DNA from: Tsukamurella pulmonis
Lineage (GTDB): Bacteria; Actinomycetota; Actinomycetes; Mycobacteriales; Mycobacteriaceae
DNA length: 64,000 nt
Assembly (NCBI RefSeq): GCF_900103175.1
Contig: NZ_FNLF01000002.1
Coordinates: 3,424,136-3,488,135, forward strand
Direction of reading: 5' to 3'
A program made the position numbers and the translations under genes. The notes under the pieces were generated by a model. It made no database searches. It saw only the letters and a program-made list of their open reading frames with translations, and was not told the origin of the DNA. Below, piece after piece: positions 18,686 through 28,251 of the stretch. The stretch's first letter is position 1. Every line of letters begins with the position of its first letter.

Positions 18686-19131
18686 GAGCGCGCGCTTTCC
18701 TTGAGATCGTTGCGGGTGAAGAAGTCGACGAGACCGGTGCGGACGCGCTCGACGTCCTCGGTGGTACCCATCAGCTCGAAGCGGTACAGGTACGGGACCC
18801 GGCATTTGCGGGAGATCACATCACCCGCGTAGCAGAACTCTTCGCCGAAATTGGTGTTCCCGGCCGCGACGACGCCGCGGAGCAGGGAACGGTTGTGCTG
18901 GTCGTTGAGGAACCGGATCACCTGTTTGGGGACGTATCCCCCGCCGGAGACCGCGGTGGCCTGCTTGCCTCCGCCGTAGGTCGGGGTGATCAGGACGAAC
19001 GGCTCGTCGACGGTAAGGGGCTCCTCGCCGCGCGTCACGGGGATCCGCAGCGCGCGCATGCCCAGCTTCGTCACGAATCGGTGCGTGTTCTCCGACACCG
19101 ATGAGAAGTAGACGACGAGGGGCGAAGCCAT
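18682..19131 (-). CDS. nrdI: NrdI flavodoxin for class Ib ribonucleotide reductase
   Basis: A 149-residue flavodoxin-like protein that supplies superoxide/oxidant to assemble the dimanganese-tyrosyl cofactor of Nrd[16 protein letters not shown] at the N-terminus binds FMN phosphate. LITPTYGGG and [16 protein letters not shown] are the NrdI flavin loops. Its stop overlaps the nrdE start, and it follows nrdH by 2 bp. Confidence 0.96.
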   Translation of the reverse strand: MASPLVVYFSSVSENTHRFVTKLGMRALRIPVTRGEEPLTVDEPFVLITPTYGGGKQATAVSGGGYVPKQVIRFLNDQHNRSLLRGVVAAGNTNFGEEFCYAGDVISRKCRVPYLYRFELMGTTEDVERVRTGLVDFFTRNDLKESARS

Positions 19132-19133
19132 CG

Positions 19134-19382
19134 CTACGCCGTGGCGGCGACGGCGGCGAGCGCCTTGACCCGGTCCGGGCGGAAGCCCGACCAGTGCGCG
19201 TCACCGGCGACGACGACGGGGGCCTGCAGGTAGCCGAGGGCCATCACGTAGTCGCGGGCCTCCGCGTCCTCGGTGATGTCCACCACGCGGTAGTCGAGGC
19301 CGGCCTTGTCGAGCGCCTTGTACGTGGCGTTGCACTGCACGCAGGCGGGCTTGGTGTAGACGGTGATCTCGACCTGGCTCAT
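19134..19382 (-). CDS. nrdH: NrdH glutaredoxin-like protein
   Basis: An 82-residue redoxin with the CVQC active site near residue 15 and the WSGFRPD motif near residue 64, which distinguishes NrdH from glutaredoxins and lets thioredoxin reductase reduce it. It is the electron donor to NrdE and the first gene of nrdHIE. The leader is long: paired NrdR boxes lie about 180-230 bp upstream. Confidence 0.96.
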   Translation of the reverse strand: MSQVEITVYTKPACVQCNATYKALDKAGLDYRVVDITEDAEARDYVMALGYLQAPVVVAGDAHWSGFRPDRVKALAAVAATA

Positions 19383-19768
19383 GGACGGCTCCCCTTCGCT
19401 GGACGGTCCCGAAGACTGCTCGGAACCCGATTATCGACCTACGGACTGACAAGTTTTCTCGCCACGTTTACCTGCGTGAACTCGGTCGACCCAGGGACTC
19501 CTCAACGACGTCCCCGCACCTCCCGGACCGCCTTTCGGCTCGTCCGCTCGCGCAGTGGACTGAACACTACACCTAGTGGTGCCCCCGAGGAAGCGACACA
19601 ACCACTTGCGAACAACATTCGTGGAATTACCAGCTCGCAAGACCCCGTTCGGGGCGTTTTTCATCGTGAATCCCCAGGACACGCCGAGGATCGCCGACAC
19701 GCCGATCCGACACGCCCGGCACCGTCGAGCCGCGCTCCGCAGGCGCGTCGGACCGCCCTCCGCGGGCG
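19383..19768. other. nrdHIE leader and regulatory region
   Basis: 386 bp without a convincing gene, between the nrdH start and the stop of the FMN reductase. It holds the paired NrdR boxes. The rest would be the 5' untranslated part of the nrd transcript and the 3' region of the reductase. I find no clear riboswitch fold by eye. Confidence 0.5.
19565..19610 (-). promoter_or_regulatory. Tandem NrdR boxes
   Basis: Box 1 is CACTA-CACC-TAGTG (19565-19578). Box 2 is CACAA-CCAC-TTGCG (19597-19610), with one mismatch in its right arm. The centres are 32 bp apart, about three helical turns, as usual for the ATP/dATP-sensing repressor NrdR. They should repress nrdHIE when dATP is high. Recognition is by motif and spacing. 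Confidence 0.75.
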
Positions 19769-20302
19769 CTACCGGACGGGTGCCACGAGGCGCTCGAGGA
19801 GGTCGCCCGCACGGCGGGCGACGGCGTCGTGCCCGCGCACCGACCGCCCCTCGAGACCGGAGATCGGGAACTCCTCGACGAGCCCCTCCGGCACCTCGCC
19901 GCCGGCGATGGTGACGGCACGCTCGGCGTCCGCGAGCGTGGTGTCCAGGCGGTGTCCGACGCCCGCCAGGGCGACGCGCTTGCCCGAGAGCGCGCTGGCG
20001 CCGTAGGGCCGCGAGCCCCAGTCGATGACGTTCTTGAGCACGGCGCTGAGGGTGCCGTTGTTGGGCGGGGCGAGCAGCAGCAGGGCGTCGGCGGCGGCGA
20101 TCCGGTCGCGCAGGGCCGCGGCGGCGGCCGGTGCCGTCTCCCCGTCGATGTCCTCGTTGTAGAAGGGCACCTCGGCGATGCCCTCGGCGATCTCGACACG
20201 CACCCCCTCGGGCGCGTTGGCCACGGCGACCTCGGCCAGTTCACGGTTGAGCGAGCTGCTGCGCAGCGATCCGACGACGGCGAGCACGGTGATGTCCGAC
20301 AT
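19769..20302 (-). CDS. NADPH-dependent FMN reductase
   Basis: A 177-residue flavodoxin-fold reductase. VVGSLRSSSLNRELA (about residues 9-23) is the classic SsuE/ChrR-type phosphate loop. LLLLAPPNNGTLSAVLKN and DW near residue 93 are the flavin-binding segments. Such enzymes supply FMNH2 or reduce quinones and metals. ATG 20302 has GAGGA about four bases upstream. A divergent TetR gene lies 130 bp away, but I see no shared operator that proves control. Confidence 0.88.
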   Translation of the reverse strand: MSDITVLAVVGSLRSSSLNRELAEVAVANAPEGVRVEIAEGIAEVPFYNEDIDGETAPAAAAALRDRIAAADALLLLAPPNNGTLSAVLKNVIDWGSRPYGASALSGKRVALAGVGHRLDTTLADAERAVTIAGGEVPEGLVEEFPISGLEGRSVRGHDAVARRAGDLLERLVAPVR

Positions 20303-20432
20303 GTTCCTCAGTTCTCCTGACGTTCTCGGGCGGCCCACCCCGAGCCGCGTCCGAACACGCTAACGGACTTCGGTCCGGATTTCTTCCCCGGGATCATGGT
20401 GAGTGCAAAAACCGCACGGTAGGCTCCATCCG

Positions 20433-21029
20433 ATGACCGGACCACTCCTCCCCCTCGCGCAGCCGGCGGCCGAGCCGCGGCGCGACGCCGCCCGAAACCG
20501 CGAGCTGCTGATCGACGCGGCGCAGCGGCTCTTCGCCGAGCGCGGCGTCGACGCGGTGAGCATGGACGCGGTGGCGCAGGCGGCCGGTGTGGGCAAGGGC
20601 ACGGTGTTCCGCCGTTTCGGTTCGCGCGCGGGCCTGTTGCAGGCGCTGCTCGATCACGACGAGACGGAGCTGCAGCAGCGCTTCATGTTCGGCCCACCGC
20701 CGCTGGGCCCCGGCGGCGATCCCGTGCACCGCCTCACCGAGTACGGCAAGGCCCGGATGCAGCTCATCGCGCGCCACGGGGATCTGCTGCGCGGCGCCGA
20801 GCAGGCGGCCCGGGACCCCTACGACGAGCCGCCGTGGCGGGTCTCGGCGATGACGGTGCGCGCGATGCTGGTCGAGGCCGGGTGCACGGACAGCACCGCG
20901 GTCTGGGCGGCCGCGCTGATGGCCACTCTGAGCCCCGGCTGGGTGCTGCACCAACTCGCCGCGGGCGTCGCACAGGACGAGCTCGAGAGCGTGTGGGCGC
21001 AGCACGTGCACCTAGTGACCGCGCTCTGA
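20433..21029 (+). CDS. TetR-family transcriptional regulator
   Basis: A 198-residue regulator. The N-terminal DNA-binding part, RELLIDAAQRLFAERGVDAVSMDAVAQAAGVGKGTVFRRFGS split over residues about 22-63, is canonical. The variable C-terminal ligand domain gives no clue to the effector. I set the start at ATG 20433. The region TGCAAAAACCGCA just upstream may be an operator. Its 3' end overlaps the convergent SDR gene by 18 bp. Either that SDR or the divergent FMN reductase is the likely target. Confidence 0.88.
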   Translation: MTGPLLPLAQPAAEPRRDAARNRELLIDAAQRLFAERGVDAVSMDAVAQAAGVGKGTVFRRFGSRAGLLQALLDHDETELQQRFMFGPPPLGPGGDPVHRLTEYGKARMQLIARHGDLLRGAEQAARDPYDEPPWRVSAMTVRAMLVEAGCTDSTAVWAAALMATLSPGWVLHQLAAGVAQDELESVWAQHVHLVTAL

Positions 21030-21905
21030 GATCTTCGCCAGGTACGCGAACCGGTCGTTGGCCACGCGCATCGCGATCTCGTAGGGCAGCGCGAACTTGC
21101 GCTTCCAGAAGTAGCCGAAGCGCGTGTCCAGCGAGGTGTAGACGATGAACCGGTTGTGCAGGACGCCGTCGACGATGGCCTGCGCGGCCTTCTCCGCCGT
21201 CACCTTCGGGAACGCGTCGATCCCCTTGTTCACCTTCGGGTTGCCGCGGTCCACCCCATTGATCTCGACGGTCTTCACCAGGCCCGTCTCCACCGCGCCG
21301 GGCACGACCACCGAGACGCCGATCCCGTGGCGGCGCAGGTCGTAGCGGAGCACCTCGGAGACGCCGACGAGGCCGAACTTGGCGGCCGAGTAGGCGGCGT
21401 GCCACGGCAGTGCGATCAGCCCGGCGGTGGACGAGACGTTGACCAATTGACCACCGCGGCCGGCGGCGATCATCGGTGGGACGAACGTCTCGATCACGTG
21501 GATCGGGCCCATGAGGTTGACGTCCACGGTCTTGCGCCACTGCTCGTGCGTCAGGTTCTCGACGGTGCCCCACACCGCGATCCCCGCGACGTTCATCACC
21601 ACGTCCAGGGAGCCGGCGGCGGCGTGCACCTCGTCGGCGAAGGCCCGGACGGCGTCGTAGTCGGAGACGTCGAACGCCCTGGACGCGATGACCTTCGCGC
21701 CCAGGGCGGTGACGTGGCGGGTGACGGCGTCGAGCTGCTCGGCGTTGATGTCGGTCAACACCAGCTCGGCGCCGTGCGCCGCGAGAAGATTCGCGGTAGC
21801 GCGGCCGATCCCGCTGGCCGCACCGGTGACGAGGACCTTCTTCCCCTTCAGGTCCTTGACCGGCGTGCTCATGTGGACGAGCCGGACGATATCGCGCAAT
21901 GCCAT
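21012..21905 (-). CDS. SDR-family oxidoreductase
   Basis: A 297-residue classical short-chain dehydrogenase. VTGAASGIGRA (about residues 26-36) binds the dinucleotide. NVAG, the catalytic Ser in NVSSTAG, and YSAAK (Tyr and Lys) are all present. The C-terminal extension FGYFWKRKFALPYEIAMRV is hydrophobic and basic and may touch the membrane. Two starts are possible: ATG 21905, used here, or ATG 21872 (MSTPVKDLKG). Neither has a good ribosome site. It may act on lipids or steroids; the substrate is unknown. Confidence 0.88.
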   Translation of the reverse strand: MALRDIVRLVHMSTPVKDLKGKKVLVTGAASGIGRATANLLAAHGAELVLTDINAEQLDAVTRHVTALGAKVIASRAFDVSDYDAVRAFADEVHAAAGSLDVVMNVAGIAVWGTVENLTHEQWRKTVDVNLMGPIHVIETFVPPMIAAGRGGQLVNVSSTAGLIALPWHAAYSAAKFGLVGVSEVLRYDLRRHGIGVSVVVPGAVETGLVKTVEINGVDRGNPKVNKGIDAFPKVTAEKAAQAIVDGVLHNRFIVYTSLDTRFGYFWKRKFALPYEIAMRVANDRFAYLAKISERGH

Positions 21906-21985
21906 GTCGCCAGCTTGCCAGATCGGGCCGCGCTACCGCTTCCGCCGGGGCGTGACGTCCCCGACGGAAGTCGGTGCAGCGTGTG

Positions 21986-23410
21986 CTACTTCGGCAGCAG
22001 CGCGCCGGCGCTCAGGATCGCCTTGAGGATCTCCTGGGCGGCGGCCGGTCCCTGCGCGGACTGCAGGGAGTTGAACGCCTGCGGGCTCGAGATCAGGGTG
22101 TTCACCAGCTGCTGCCCCTGCGTGCTGGTCAGGAACTCGGCGGCCTTGGGGCCCATCTCGAACAGGGTGTTCACCCCCAGCGGCTGGGCCTGTCCGGGGA
22201 TCGAGATCGTGGGCAGCTGCGGCAGCGCGAGCTGCCCGAGGCCCGGGATCGTGACCGTCGTGCCCTGCGGCGCGGCGGCCGGAGCCGGCGCGGCGGGGGC
22301 GGCCGGAGCGACGGCCCCGGCCTGGGGTGCACCGCCCTGGAGCATCGGCACGCCCGAGACGATCGGCGACGGTGCGGTGCCGCCGGTGCTCGGTGCCACG
22401 GGCGCCGCGGCGGCCGGTGCACCCGGCACGGCCGGGACGATCGGGGTCTGGGCGGGTGCCGCAGGAGCCGCGGCGGCCGGGGCCGCGGGAGCGGCGGCGG
22501 CGGGAGCGGCGGGCGCGGCGGCGGCCGGGGCGGCCGGAGCTGCCGCAGCCGGGGCGGCGGGCGCGGCCGGGGTCACGGGCACGGCAGGGTCGACCTGCGG
22601 CGCGACGGGCTGCTGCACCGGCTGATCGACGACGCCGCCCGGCACGACCTTGCCGGTCAGCTGCTGGATCACGCCGTTGGTGAGCACCGAGGCGTACTGG
22701 GTCTGCCCCTCGCGCGAGGTCAGCAGCGCCGCATCGTCGGCGTTGGCGAGGTTGCCCAGGTTGGCGTAGACGAGCGGGATGTTGACCAGTGAGGCCAGGG
22801 CGTTGGTGGTCTTCGCGATGCCGTCCTTGCCGCCGAGGTACTCGGCGGGCACGAAGCCGCCGGCGCGGGAGGCGTCGCGGATCACGGTGGTCGCCGGATC
22901 GCTGACCGCCTGCTGCGGCGTGGCCTTGCCGTCGGCAGCCGGGGCGGGGGTCTCGAGCAGGAAGCCGCGCTGGGCCGCTTCCTGGACGGCGCTGTTGATG
23001 CTCACGGCCAGGTCGGCGCCCGACTTGTTGGCGGCCTCCGCGCGCTGGTCGACGCAGCCGCCGAAGCCGGCGTCGTCGGCGCGGGACATGACGACCTTGG
23101 CGCCCTGGGTCTTGAGCGCTGCCTCGACCATCTTGGCCACGGCGAAGTTCACGGAGTGATCGGGCGTGCCGTTGGAGGCGATGGCCACGGGGTTGACGCA
23201 CGGCACCTGGCCACCGCGGCCGTCGGCCACCTTCTTGGCCTGGTCGACGGCGGACGCGACGGAGGAGCCGGCGTCGAGGAACACGGTCTTGCCGGACAGC
23301 GGCTGAGCCGGGGCGGCGGGGGCGGGGTCGGCGGACGCGAGGCCGGGCGCACCGAACAGCGCGACGGCCGCGGTCGCAAGCGAGCCTGCGAGGACACGGG
23401 TCTTCTTCAT
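21986..23410 (-). CDS. Secreted amidase-fold protein with all catalytic residues replaced
   Basis: A 474-residue exported protein. The signal peptide is residues 1-27, cut after ASA. Residues 38-235 align by motif with zinc N-acetylmuramoyl-L-alanine amidases of the Rv3717 type: GKTVFLDAG, VVMSRADD, CVDQRAEAAN and LGNLANADDAALL. The ligands are changed, however: DAGS49 for the usual GH, D84 for the zinc Glu, SIN139 for SIH, and N217 for the catalytic Glu. A Pro/Ala linker (280-320, unit PAAPAAAA) leads to a second domain ending LLPK. It probably binds peptidoglycan without cutting it. ATG 23410 was chosen for the signal peptide. Confidence 0.75.
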   Translation of the reverse strand: MKKTRVLAGSLATAAVALFGAPGLASADPAPAAPAQPLSGKTVFLDAGSSVASAVDQAKKVADGRGGQVPCVNPVAIASNGTPDHSVNFAVAKMVEAALKTQGAKVVMSRADDAGFGGCVDQRAEAANKSGADLAVSINSAVQEAAQRGFLLETPAPAADGKATPQQAVSDPATTVIRDASRAGGFVPAEYLGGKDGIAKTTNALASLVNIPLVYANLGNLANADDAALLTSREGQTQYASVLTNGVIQQLTGKVVPGGVVDQPVQQPVAPQVDPAVPVTPAAPAAPAAAAPAAPAAAAPAAPAAAAPAAPAAAAPAAPAQTPIVPAVPGAPAAAAPVAPSTGGTAPSPIVSGVPMLQGGAPQAGAVAPAAPAAPAPAAAPQGTTVTIPGLGQLALPQLPTISIPGQAQPLGVNTLFEMGPKAAEFLTSTQGQQLVNTLISSPQAFNSLQSAQGPAAAQEILKAILSAGALLPK

Positions 23411-23537
23411 GGGCAGCTGGGCGCCGGGGAAGTGGCGCCGCTCTCCTTCCAAGTCTCTTGTGCAACTTTCGTCACATCAGTCACACGAGAAACAGTCAAC
23501 CATCAATTGAGACTTTAGGAAAATCCCACCTGCGATC

Positions 23538-23553
23538 GTTACCGAAACGTTAT
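23538..23553 (-). promoter_or_regulatory. Possible MtrA-type direct repeat
   Basis: On the minus strand ATAAC-N6-GTAAC forms a direct repeat with an 11-bp period, close to the GTAAC-N6-GTAAC pattern bound by MtrA, which controls cell-wall hydrolase genes in actinobacteria. It lies about 130 bp upstream of the amidase-fold gene. The first half-site has one mismatch. Confidence 0.4.
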
Positions 23554-23569
23554 CCGATTCGAGGGGTGG

Positions 23570-24649
23570 TCAGTCTTCGAGGATCGACGAATCCGACTGC
23601 GCCGCAGCGGAGTACCGCAGCAGGGAGAGCACCGCCTGCGGGTCGGCGGGCGCGTCCGGCCCCGCCACGCACCCCTCGACCCGGCGGCGGACGGCCCCCT
23701 CGTCGAGCCCGATCCCCAGGAAAACCAGGACCGACGGCGGACCGCTGCGCCGTCCGCGCTCGAGCGCCGTGCGGACGTGGCGGCCGACGGCGTGCACCTC
23801 CAACCTGGTCCCGTCGGCGACGGTGACGAAGCCCTTCGCCCGGAACGCACCCGCCGGCGGATCGGTGAGCAACGCCGCGGTCGCGCGAGCGTCGAGCACC
23901 CCGGTCTCGACGGTGACCGCCGTGTAGTCGTCGTGCAGGTGCCCGTGCCCGTGATGAGCGTCGTGCGCGTGTTCGTGCTCCATCTCGCGCAACGCCTCGT
24001 CGAGCGTGAGCTGGCGCGGCGAGTCCTTCCGGTCGGCGGCGCGGCGCGCGAGCACCTCCCCGTCGATGAGCAGTTCCACCGGCACCACCGCGTCGACGGT
24101 GCCGATCACCGGGGCGGACGGCGCGTGCCGACGCACCAGCTCCCGCGCCGCGTCGGGGTCCGTGGCCAGGTCGATCTTGTTGAGCACCACGAGGTCGGCG
24201 AGCGCCAGGTGGTGGCGCAGCGACGGGTGCCGCTCCATCGTGCCGGCGAGGTGCGCCGCGTCCGCGACGTAGACCAGTCCGCCGTAGTCGATCCGCGGGT
24301 CGGTCGCGAGCACCACGCGACGCACCATCGCCGCGGGCTCGGCGAGGCCGGACGCCTCGACCACGATCAGGTCGAGATCGCGCGCGGCGAGCGTCCCGAG
24401 GACGTCCTCGAGCTCGTCGTCGTCGACGGTGCAGCAGACGCACCCGTTGCTCAGCGAGACGGTGCGCACGGAGCCGCCGCCCGCGGCGCTCGAGACCAGC
24501 ATCGCGTCGATGTTGACGGCCCCGAAGTCGTTGACCACCACGCCGATCCTCGCGTCACCCGCCCCGGAGAGCAGGTGGTTGAGCAGCGTGGATTTTCCCG
24601 CCCCCAAGTACCCGGCGACCACCACGACGGGGACCGGCCGCGCACTCAT
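23570..24649 (-). CDS. CobW/COG0523 metal-chaperone GTPase
   Basis: A 359-residue G3E-family GTPase. [15 protein letters not shown] (Walker A, residues 13-27), NGCVCC (the metal-binding CxCC, near residue 69), VEASGLAEP and NKID are intact. A His-rich stretch [17 protein letters not shown] near residue 238 would bind zinc or another metal. A CobW C-terminal domain follows. These proteins deliver metal to client enzymes using GTP. ATG 24649 overlaps the stop of the upstream trhO gene, implying coupling. Confidence 0.92.
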   Translation of the reverse strand: MSARPVPVVVVAGYLGAGKSTLLNHLLSGAGDARIGVVVNDFGAVNIDAMLVSSAAGGGSVRTVSLSNGCVCCTVDDDELEDVLGTLAARDLDLIVVEASGLAEPAAMVRRVVLATDPRIDYGGLVYVADAAHLAGTMERHPSLRHHLALADLVVLNKIDLATDPDAARELVRRHAPSAPVIGTVDAVVPVELLIDGEVLARRAADRKDSPRQLTLDEALREMEHEHAHDAHHGHGHLHDDYTAVTVETGVLDARATAALLTDPPAGAFRAKGFVTVADGTRLEVHAVGRHVRTALERGRRSGPPSVLVFLGIGLDEGAVRRRVEGCVAGPDAPADPQAVLSLLRYSAAAQSDSSILED

Positions 24650-25494
24650 GGCGCGCAGTCCTCGCACAGCACCGCCAGCTCGCGGTCCTGCGGAGGCGCG
24701 AGGTTGGCGACGTTCGAGGTGGGCGTCCCGCACTGCACGCACCGGCCGATCCGCCGGGTGTCGTCGGAGAAGTCGACGCGCATCCGCCGGTCGAAGACGT
24801 ACATCGAGCCCTCCCACAGCCCGCGGTCGCCGAACCGTTCGCCGTAGCGGGCGATGCCGCCCTCGAGTTGGTACACCTCGGAGAAGCCGCGGCGGCGCAT
24901 CACGGCACTGAGCACCTCGCACCGCACGCCGCCGGTGCAGTAGGTGATCACCGGCCGGTCCTTGAGATGGTCGTACTCCCCCGCGTCGAGGAGCGTCACG
25001 AAGTCTCGGGTGGTCGTCGCCGGGGTCACGACGGCGCCGGAGAAACGGCCGATCTCGGCCTCGATGGCGTTGCGGCCGTCGAAGAAGACGGCGTCGGGCT
25101 TCTCCTCCAGCAGCGCGTGCACCTCGTCGGGCGACAGGTGCACCCCGCCGCCGACGACGCCGGACTCGTCGATCTCCAGCTCCCCGGGGACACCGAAGGT
25201 GACGATCTCCTCGCGCACCTTCACCGAGAGCTTCGGGAAGTCCTCGGCGGAACCGTCGGACCACTTCACGTCGGCGGTCTTGAAGGGCGGGTACTCGCGG
25301 GTCGCGCGCACGTACCGCTTGACCGCACGGATCTCTCCGCCGACGGTGACGTTGATCCCGTGCCGGGAGACGATGATCCGGCCGCGGAGACCGTTCGCCT
25401 CACACAGCGCCCGCTGCCAGAGCCGGATCGCCTCCGGATCGGCCAGCGGGGCGAACACGTAGAACAGCACGATCTTGCCCATGACGCCGTTCAT
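24646..25494 (-). CDS. trhO: tRNA uridine-34 hydroxylase TrhO (rhodanese-like)
   Basis: A 282-residue protein with an N-terminal [17 protein letters not shown] domain and a rhodanese domain whose catalytic loop is [10 protein letters not shown] (about residues 186-195). TrhO makes 5-hydroxyuridine at the tRNA wobble base. The C-terminus has two CxxC pairs (CVQCG and CEDC) that could bind zinc. Starts at 25494 or 25482 (MGKIVLF) are both possible. Overlap with a CobW metal chaperone hints at a metal requirement (inference). Confidence 0.9.
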   Translation of the reverse strand: MNGVMGKIVLFYVFAPLADPEAIRLWQRALCEANGLRGRIIVSRHGINVTVGGEIRAVKRYVRATREYPPFKTADVKWSDGSAEDFPKLSVKVREEIVTFGVPGELEIDESGVVGGGVHLSPDEVHALLEEKPDAVFFDGRNAIEAEIGRFSGAVVTPATTTRDFVTLLDAGEYDHLKDRPVITYCTGGVRCEVLSAVMRRRGFSEVYQLEGGIARYGERFGDRGLWEGSMYVFDRRMRVDFSDDTRRIGRCVQCGTPTSNVANLAPPQDRELAVLCEDCAP

Positions 25495-25580
25495 CCTATC
25501 GGCACGCGCCCGGGCGTCTCTTGCACTCAGCGTGCGCGCAAGGGTTCCCGCGCGTCGCCGCGATCCGTTCACTGTGTCGC

Positions 25581-26609
25581 ATGCCTTTTCGCCTCCCCCG
25601 CCGCACCGCGACGCTCGGCACCGCGCTGGTCGCGGCCCTCGCCGCGGCCGCGTGCTCGCCGTCGACGGGGCCCGCGTACGACCCGGCCGCGCCCATCCCG
25701 GACCGGGTTCCGGCGGAGACCGTCATCACCGTCGCCGATCAACAGTCCCTGATCAAGACGCTGCTCACCGCCTCCGGGGAGGCGGACTCGCTGGGCTTCC
25801 GGGTGAAGTTCGCCGACTTCGCCGGCGGCCCCGCGATCCTCGAGTCGTTCCGCGCCGATGCGGCGCAGGTCGCTATCGTCGCCGACGTACCGCCGATCCA
25901 CGCGCAGATCGCTCGGTTCCCCAGCCCGATCATCAAGGCCTGGCAGCTCGACCGCGGCGGCGTCTCGACGGTCGCCCGCCCGGGCGTCCCGCTGCACACC
26001 GCCGCGGACCTGCGCGGGCGCAAGATCGGCTATGCGGAGGGCACCGCCCACCAGGCCATGGTGCTGCGCCTGCTGCGCTCGGCGGGCCTGTCCAAGCACG
26101 ACGTCCAGCTGGTCCCGCTGCAGCTCACCGAGGTGGGTGAGGCCCTCGGCGCCGGCCAGATCGACGTCGCGCCGTTGATGGAGCCGATCAGCACCAAGTA
26201 CCGCCTCGCCCACCCGGACGCACAGGTGCTGCCCGACGCGCTCTCGCAGGCCGCCCAGTCCGGCCTGATGTTCCTGTACTCGCCGCAGTCCGCGCTGGCG
26301 AACCCCGCCCGCGCCGCCGCCCTCAAGCGGCTCTCCGCCGCCATCGACCGGGCCCGCGCGTGGGCGGACGCGGACAAGAACCGCTGGATCGACACCTATT
26401 ACGCGGGGGCGCTCAAGATCCCCGCCGCCGTCGGCCGCATCGCGTACGAGGGCCAGGGCACCTGGCGCGCCCTCCCCCTCGACCGCGCGCTCGTCGCGCG
26501 GCAACAGGACACCATCGACACCCTCGCCGCGTTCGGCGAGATCCCGGGCGGCCGCATCTCGGCCGACGGTTCCGTCGACTTCCGATTCGCCACCGACCCC
26601 ACGACCTAA
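25581..26609 (+). CDS. ssuA: ABC transporter substrate-binding lipoprotein, sulfonate/nitrate/taurine type
   Basis: A 342-residue periplasmic-type binding protein. Residues 1-24 are a lipoprotein signal peptide with Cys25 after LAAAA, a relaxed lipobox. The body resembles SsuA/Tau[36 protein letters not shown], and [17 protein letters not shown]. It would capture an organosulfur compound for the permease and ATPase that follow. The gap to the next gene is 8 bp. The gene name is assigned by operon type rather than by proven substrate. Confidence 0.85.
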   Translation: MPFRLPRRTATLGTALVAALAAAACSPSTGPAYDPAAPIPDRVPAETVITVADQQSLIKTLLTASGEADSLGFRVKFADFAGGPAILESFRADAAQVAIVADVPPIHAQIARFPSPIIKAWQLDRGGVSTVARPGVPLHTAADLRGRKIGYAEGTAHQAMVLRLLRSAGLSKHDVQLVPLQLTEVGEALGAGQIDVAPLMEPISTKYRLAHPDAQVLPDALSQAAQSGLMFLYSPQSALANPARAAALKRLSAAIDRARAWADADKNRWIDTYYAGALKIPAAVGRIAYEGQGTWRALPLDRALVARQQDTIDTLAAFGEIPGGRISADGSVDFRFATDPTT

Positions 26610-26617
26610 GGCCTCCC

Positions 26618-27508
26618 GTGACCTCACCTCCCCTCGGCCGCCTCGGTAGCGGCCTCGCCGCCGACGTCCCCCCGGAGCAGCGCCCCGGCGCGTTCGATCC
26701 GGACCACGAGCTGCTCCCCCGCGCCTCGACCCGCCGCGCGCTCGTCGACTCGCGCCCGATCGGCGCCTGGATCCTCGCGGGCCCCGCGCTGGTCGTCGCC
26801 CTGTGGGCCGCGGGCTCCGCGACCGGGACCATCCCCGACACCGTGCTCTCCGCGCCGTGGACGGTGGCGCACACGGCGTGGAACCTCGCGCTCGACGGCT
26901 CGCTGTGGTCCAACGTCTGGGCGTCCGCGCAACGCGCGATCGTCGGCGGCGTCCTCGGCGTGAGCCTGGCCGTAGTGCTGGCCCTGTTCTCCGGCCTCAC
27001 CCGTCCCGGCGAGGCCCTCATCGACGGCACGGTCACCATCTACCGGGCGATCCCCGCCCTCGCGCTGCTCCCGCTGTTCATCGTCTGGTTCGGCATCGGC
27101 GAGGAGATGAAGATCGTCCTCATCACGCTCGCGGTCGCCACCCCCGTCTACCTCAACACCCACGCCGGCCTGCGCGGGATCGACCGCAAGTACGTCGAAC
27201 TCGCGGAGACGGTGGGGCTGAGCCGAGCGAAGTTCGTGCGCCACATCGCGATCCCGGGTGCGCTGCCCGGGTTCTTCACGGGCCTGCGCCTGGGCGCGAC
27301 GGTCGCGTGGCTCGCGCTCGTGGTGGTGGAGCAGGTCGGCGCCTCCGACGGCATCGGCTACCTCATGTACAAGGCGCGCCTGTACGGCCTCACCGACGTC
27401 ATCGTCGTCGGCCTCGCCGTGTACGCGCTCCTCGGCTTCAGCACCGATCTCCTCGTCCGCTTCTCCGCACGAAAGGCCCTCTCATGGCAGAGCACCCTGG
27501 CCCACTGA
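26618..27508 (+). CDS. ssuC: ABC transporter permease, sulfonate/taurine type
   Basis: A 296-residue permease starting at GTG 26618. After an extended soluble N-terminus (about 45 residues), six hydrophobic segments follow. The cytoplasmic EAA loop is [25 protein letters not shown] (about residues 195-219), which docks the ATPase. The stop overlaps the next gene by 25 bp, so the three transport genes are tightly linked. Confidence 0.9.
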   Translation: MTSPPLGRLGSGLAADVPPEQRPGAFDPDHELLPRASTRRALVDSRPIGAWILAGPALVVALWAAGSATGTIPDTVLSAPWTVAHTAWNLALDGSLWSNVWASAQRAIVGGVLGVSLAVVLALFSGLTRPGEALIDGTVTIYRAIPALALLPLFIVWFGIGEEMKIVLITLAVATPVYLNTHAGLRGIDRKYVELAETVGLSRAKFVRHIAIPGALPGFFTGLRLGATVAWLALVVVEQVGASDGIGYLMYKARLYGLTDVIVVGLAVYALLGFSTDLLVRFSARKALSWQSTLAH

Positions 27509-28251
27509 GCACCACCTCCGACGACGACCGTCCGGTGATCGAGGCGCGGAACCTGGTGCGCGGCTTCGACGGTCGTGCGGTCCTGCGCGGGGTCGACCTG
27601 ACCATCCGGCGCGGCGAGTTCGTGGCATTGCTCGGTCGCTCCGGCTCGGGCAAGTCCACGCTGCTGCGCGCCATCGCAGGACTCGACGACGGTGTCCCGG
27701 GATCCGGTGTGCTGGAGGTCGATCCGCGGCGGGCCGTGGTCTTCCAGGATTCGCGCCTGTTGCCGTGGTCGCGGGTGCTCGACACCGTGATCCTCGGCCT
27801 CCCCGGCGCCGACGCCGCCGAGATCGGCCGCGCACTACTGCGCGAGGTGGGCCTCGACGGCCGGGAGAAGGCGTGGCCGCGCGAGCTCTCCGGGGGCCAG
27901 CAGCAGCGGGTCGCCCTGGCCCGCAGCCTGGTCCGCGAGCCCGCCGTGCTCCTGGCCGACGAGCCCTTCGGCGCGCTCGACGCGCTGACCAAGCTCAAGA
28001 TGCACGACCTGCTGCGCGGCCTGGTGGCGCGGCACCGGCCCGGGGCCCTGCTGATCACCCACGACGTCGACGAGGCGATCGCGCTCGCCGACCGCATCCT
28101 CGTGCTGGACCACGGAATCCTGTCCGTGGACGTCGTCGTCCGCGACGGTGACGGCCGTCGCCCCGGTGAACCCGGTTTCGCCGAGCTCCGCGAACGGCTG
28201 CTGGACGCCCTCGGCGTCGAGCAGGAGCCGGCGGTCGCCGCGACCGCATGA
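27484..28251 (+). CDS. ssuB: ABC transporter ATPase, sulfonate/taurine type
   Basis: A 255-residue ATPase with Walker [11 protein letters not shown]-loop [10 protein letters not shown], signature LSGGQQQR, Walker [13 protein letters not shown] and the switch H in [10 protein letters not shown]. The DSRLLPW segment is typical of SsuB/TauB. ATG 27484 lies inside the permease gene. The stop overlaps the sulfatase start (ATGA), so importer and sulfatase are coupled. Confidence 0.93.
   Translation: MAEHPGPLSTTSDDDRPVIEARNLVRGFDGRAVLRGVDLTIRRGEFVALLGRSGSGKSTLLRAIAGLDDGVPGSGVLEVDPRRAVVFQDSRLLPWSRVLDTVILGLPGADAAEIGRALLREVGLDGREKAWPRELSGGQQQRVALARSLVREPAVLLADEPFGALDALTKLKMHDLLRGLVARHRPGALLITHDVDEAIALADRILVLDHGILSVDVVVRDGDGRRPGEPGFAELRERLLDALGVEQEPAVAATA

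Noticed and set aside
22440-22570. A GC-rich repetitive patch that could look like a repeat element or CRISPR
   Set aside because: It encodes the Ala/Pro linker (PAAPAAAA units) of the amidase-fold protein; there are no spacers and no palindromic repeat.
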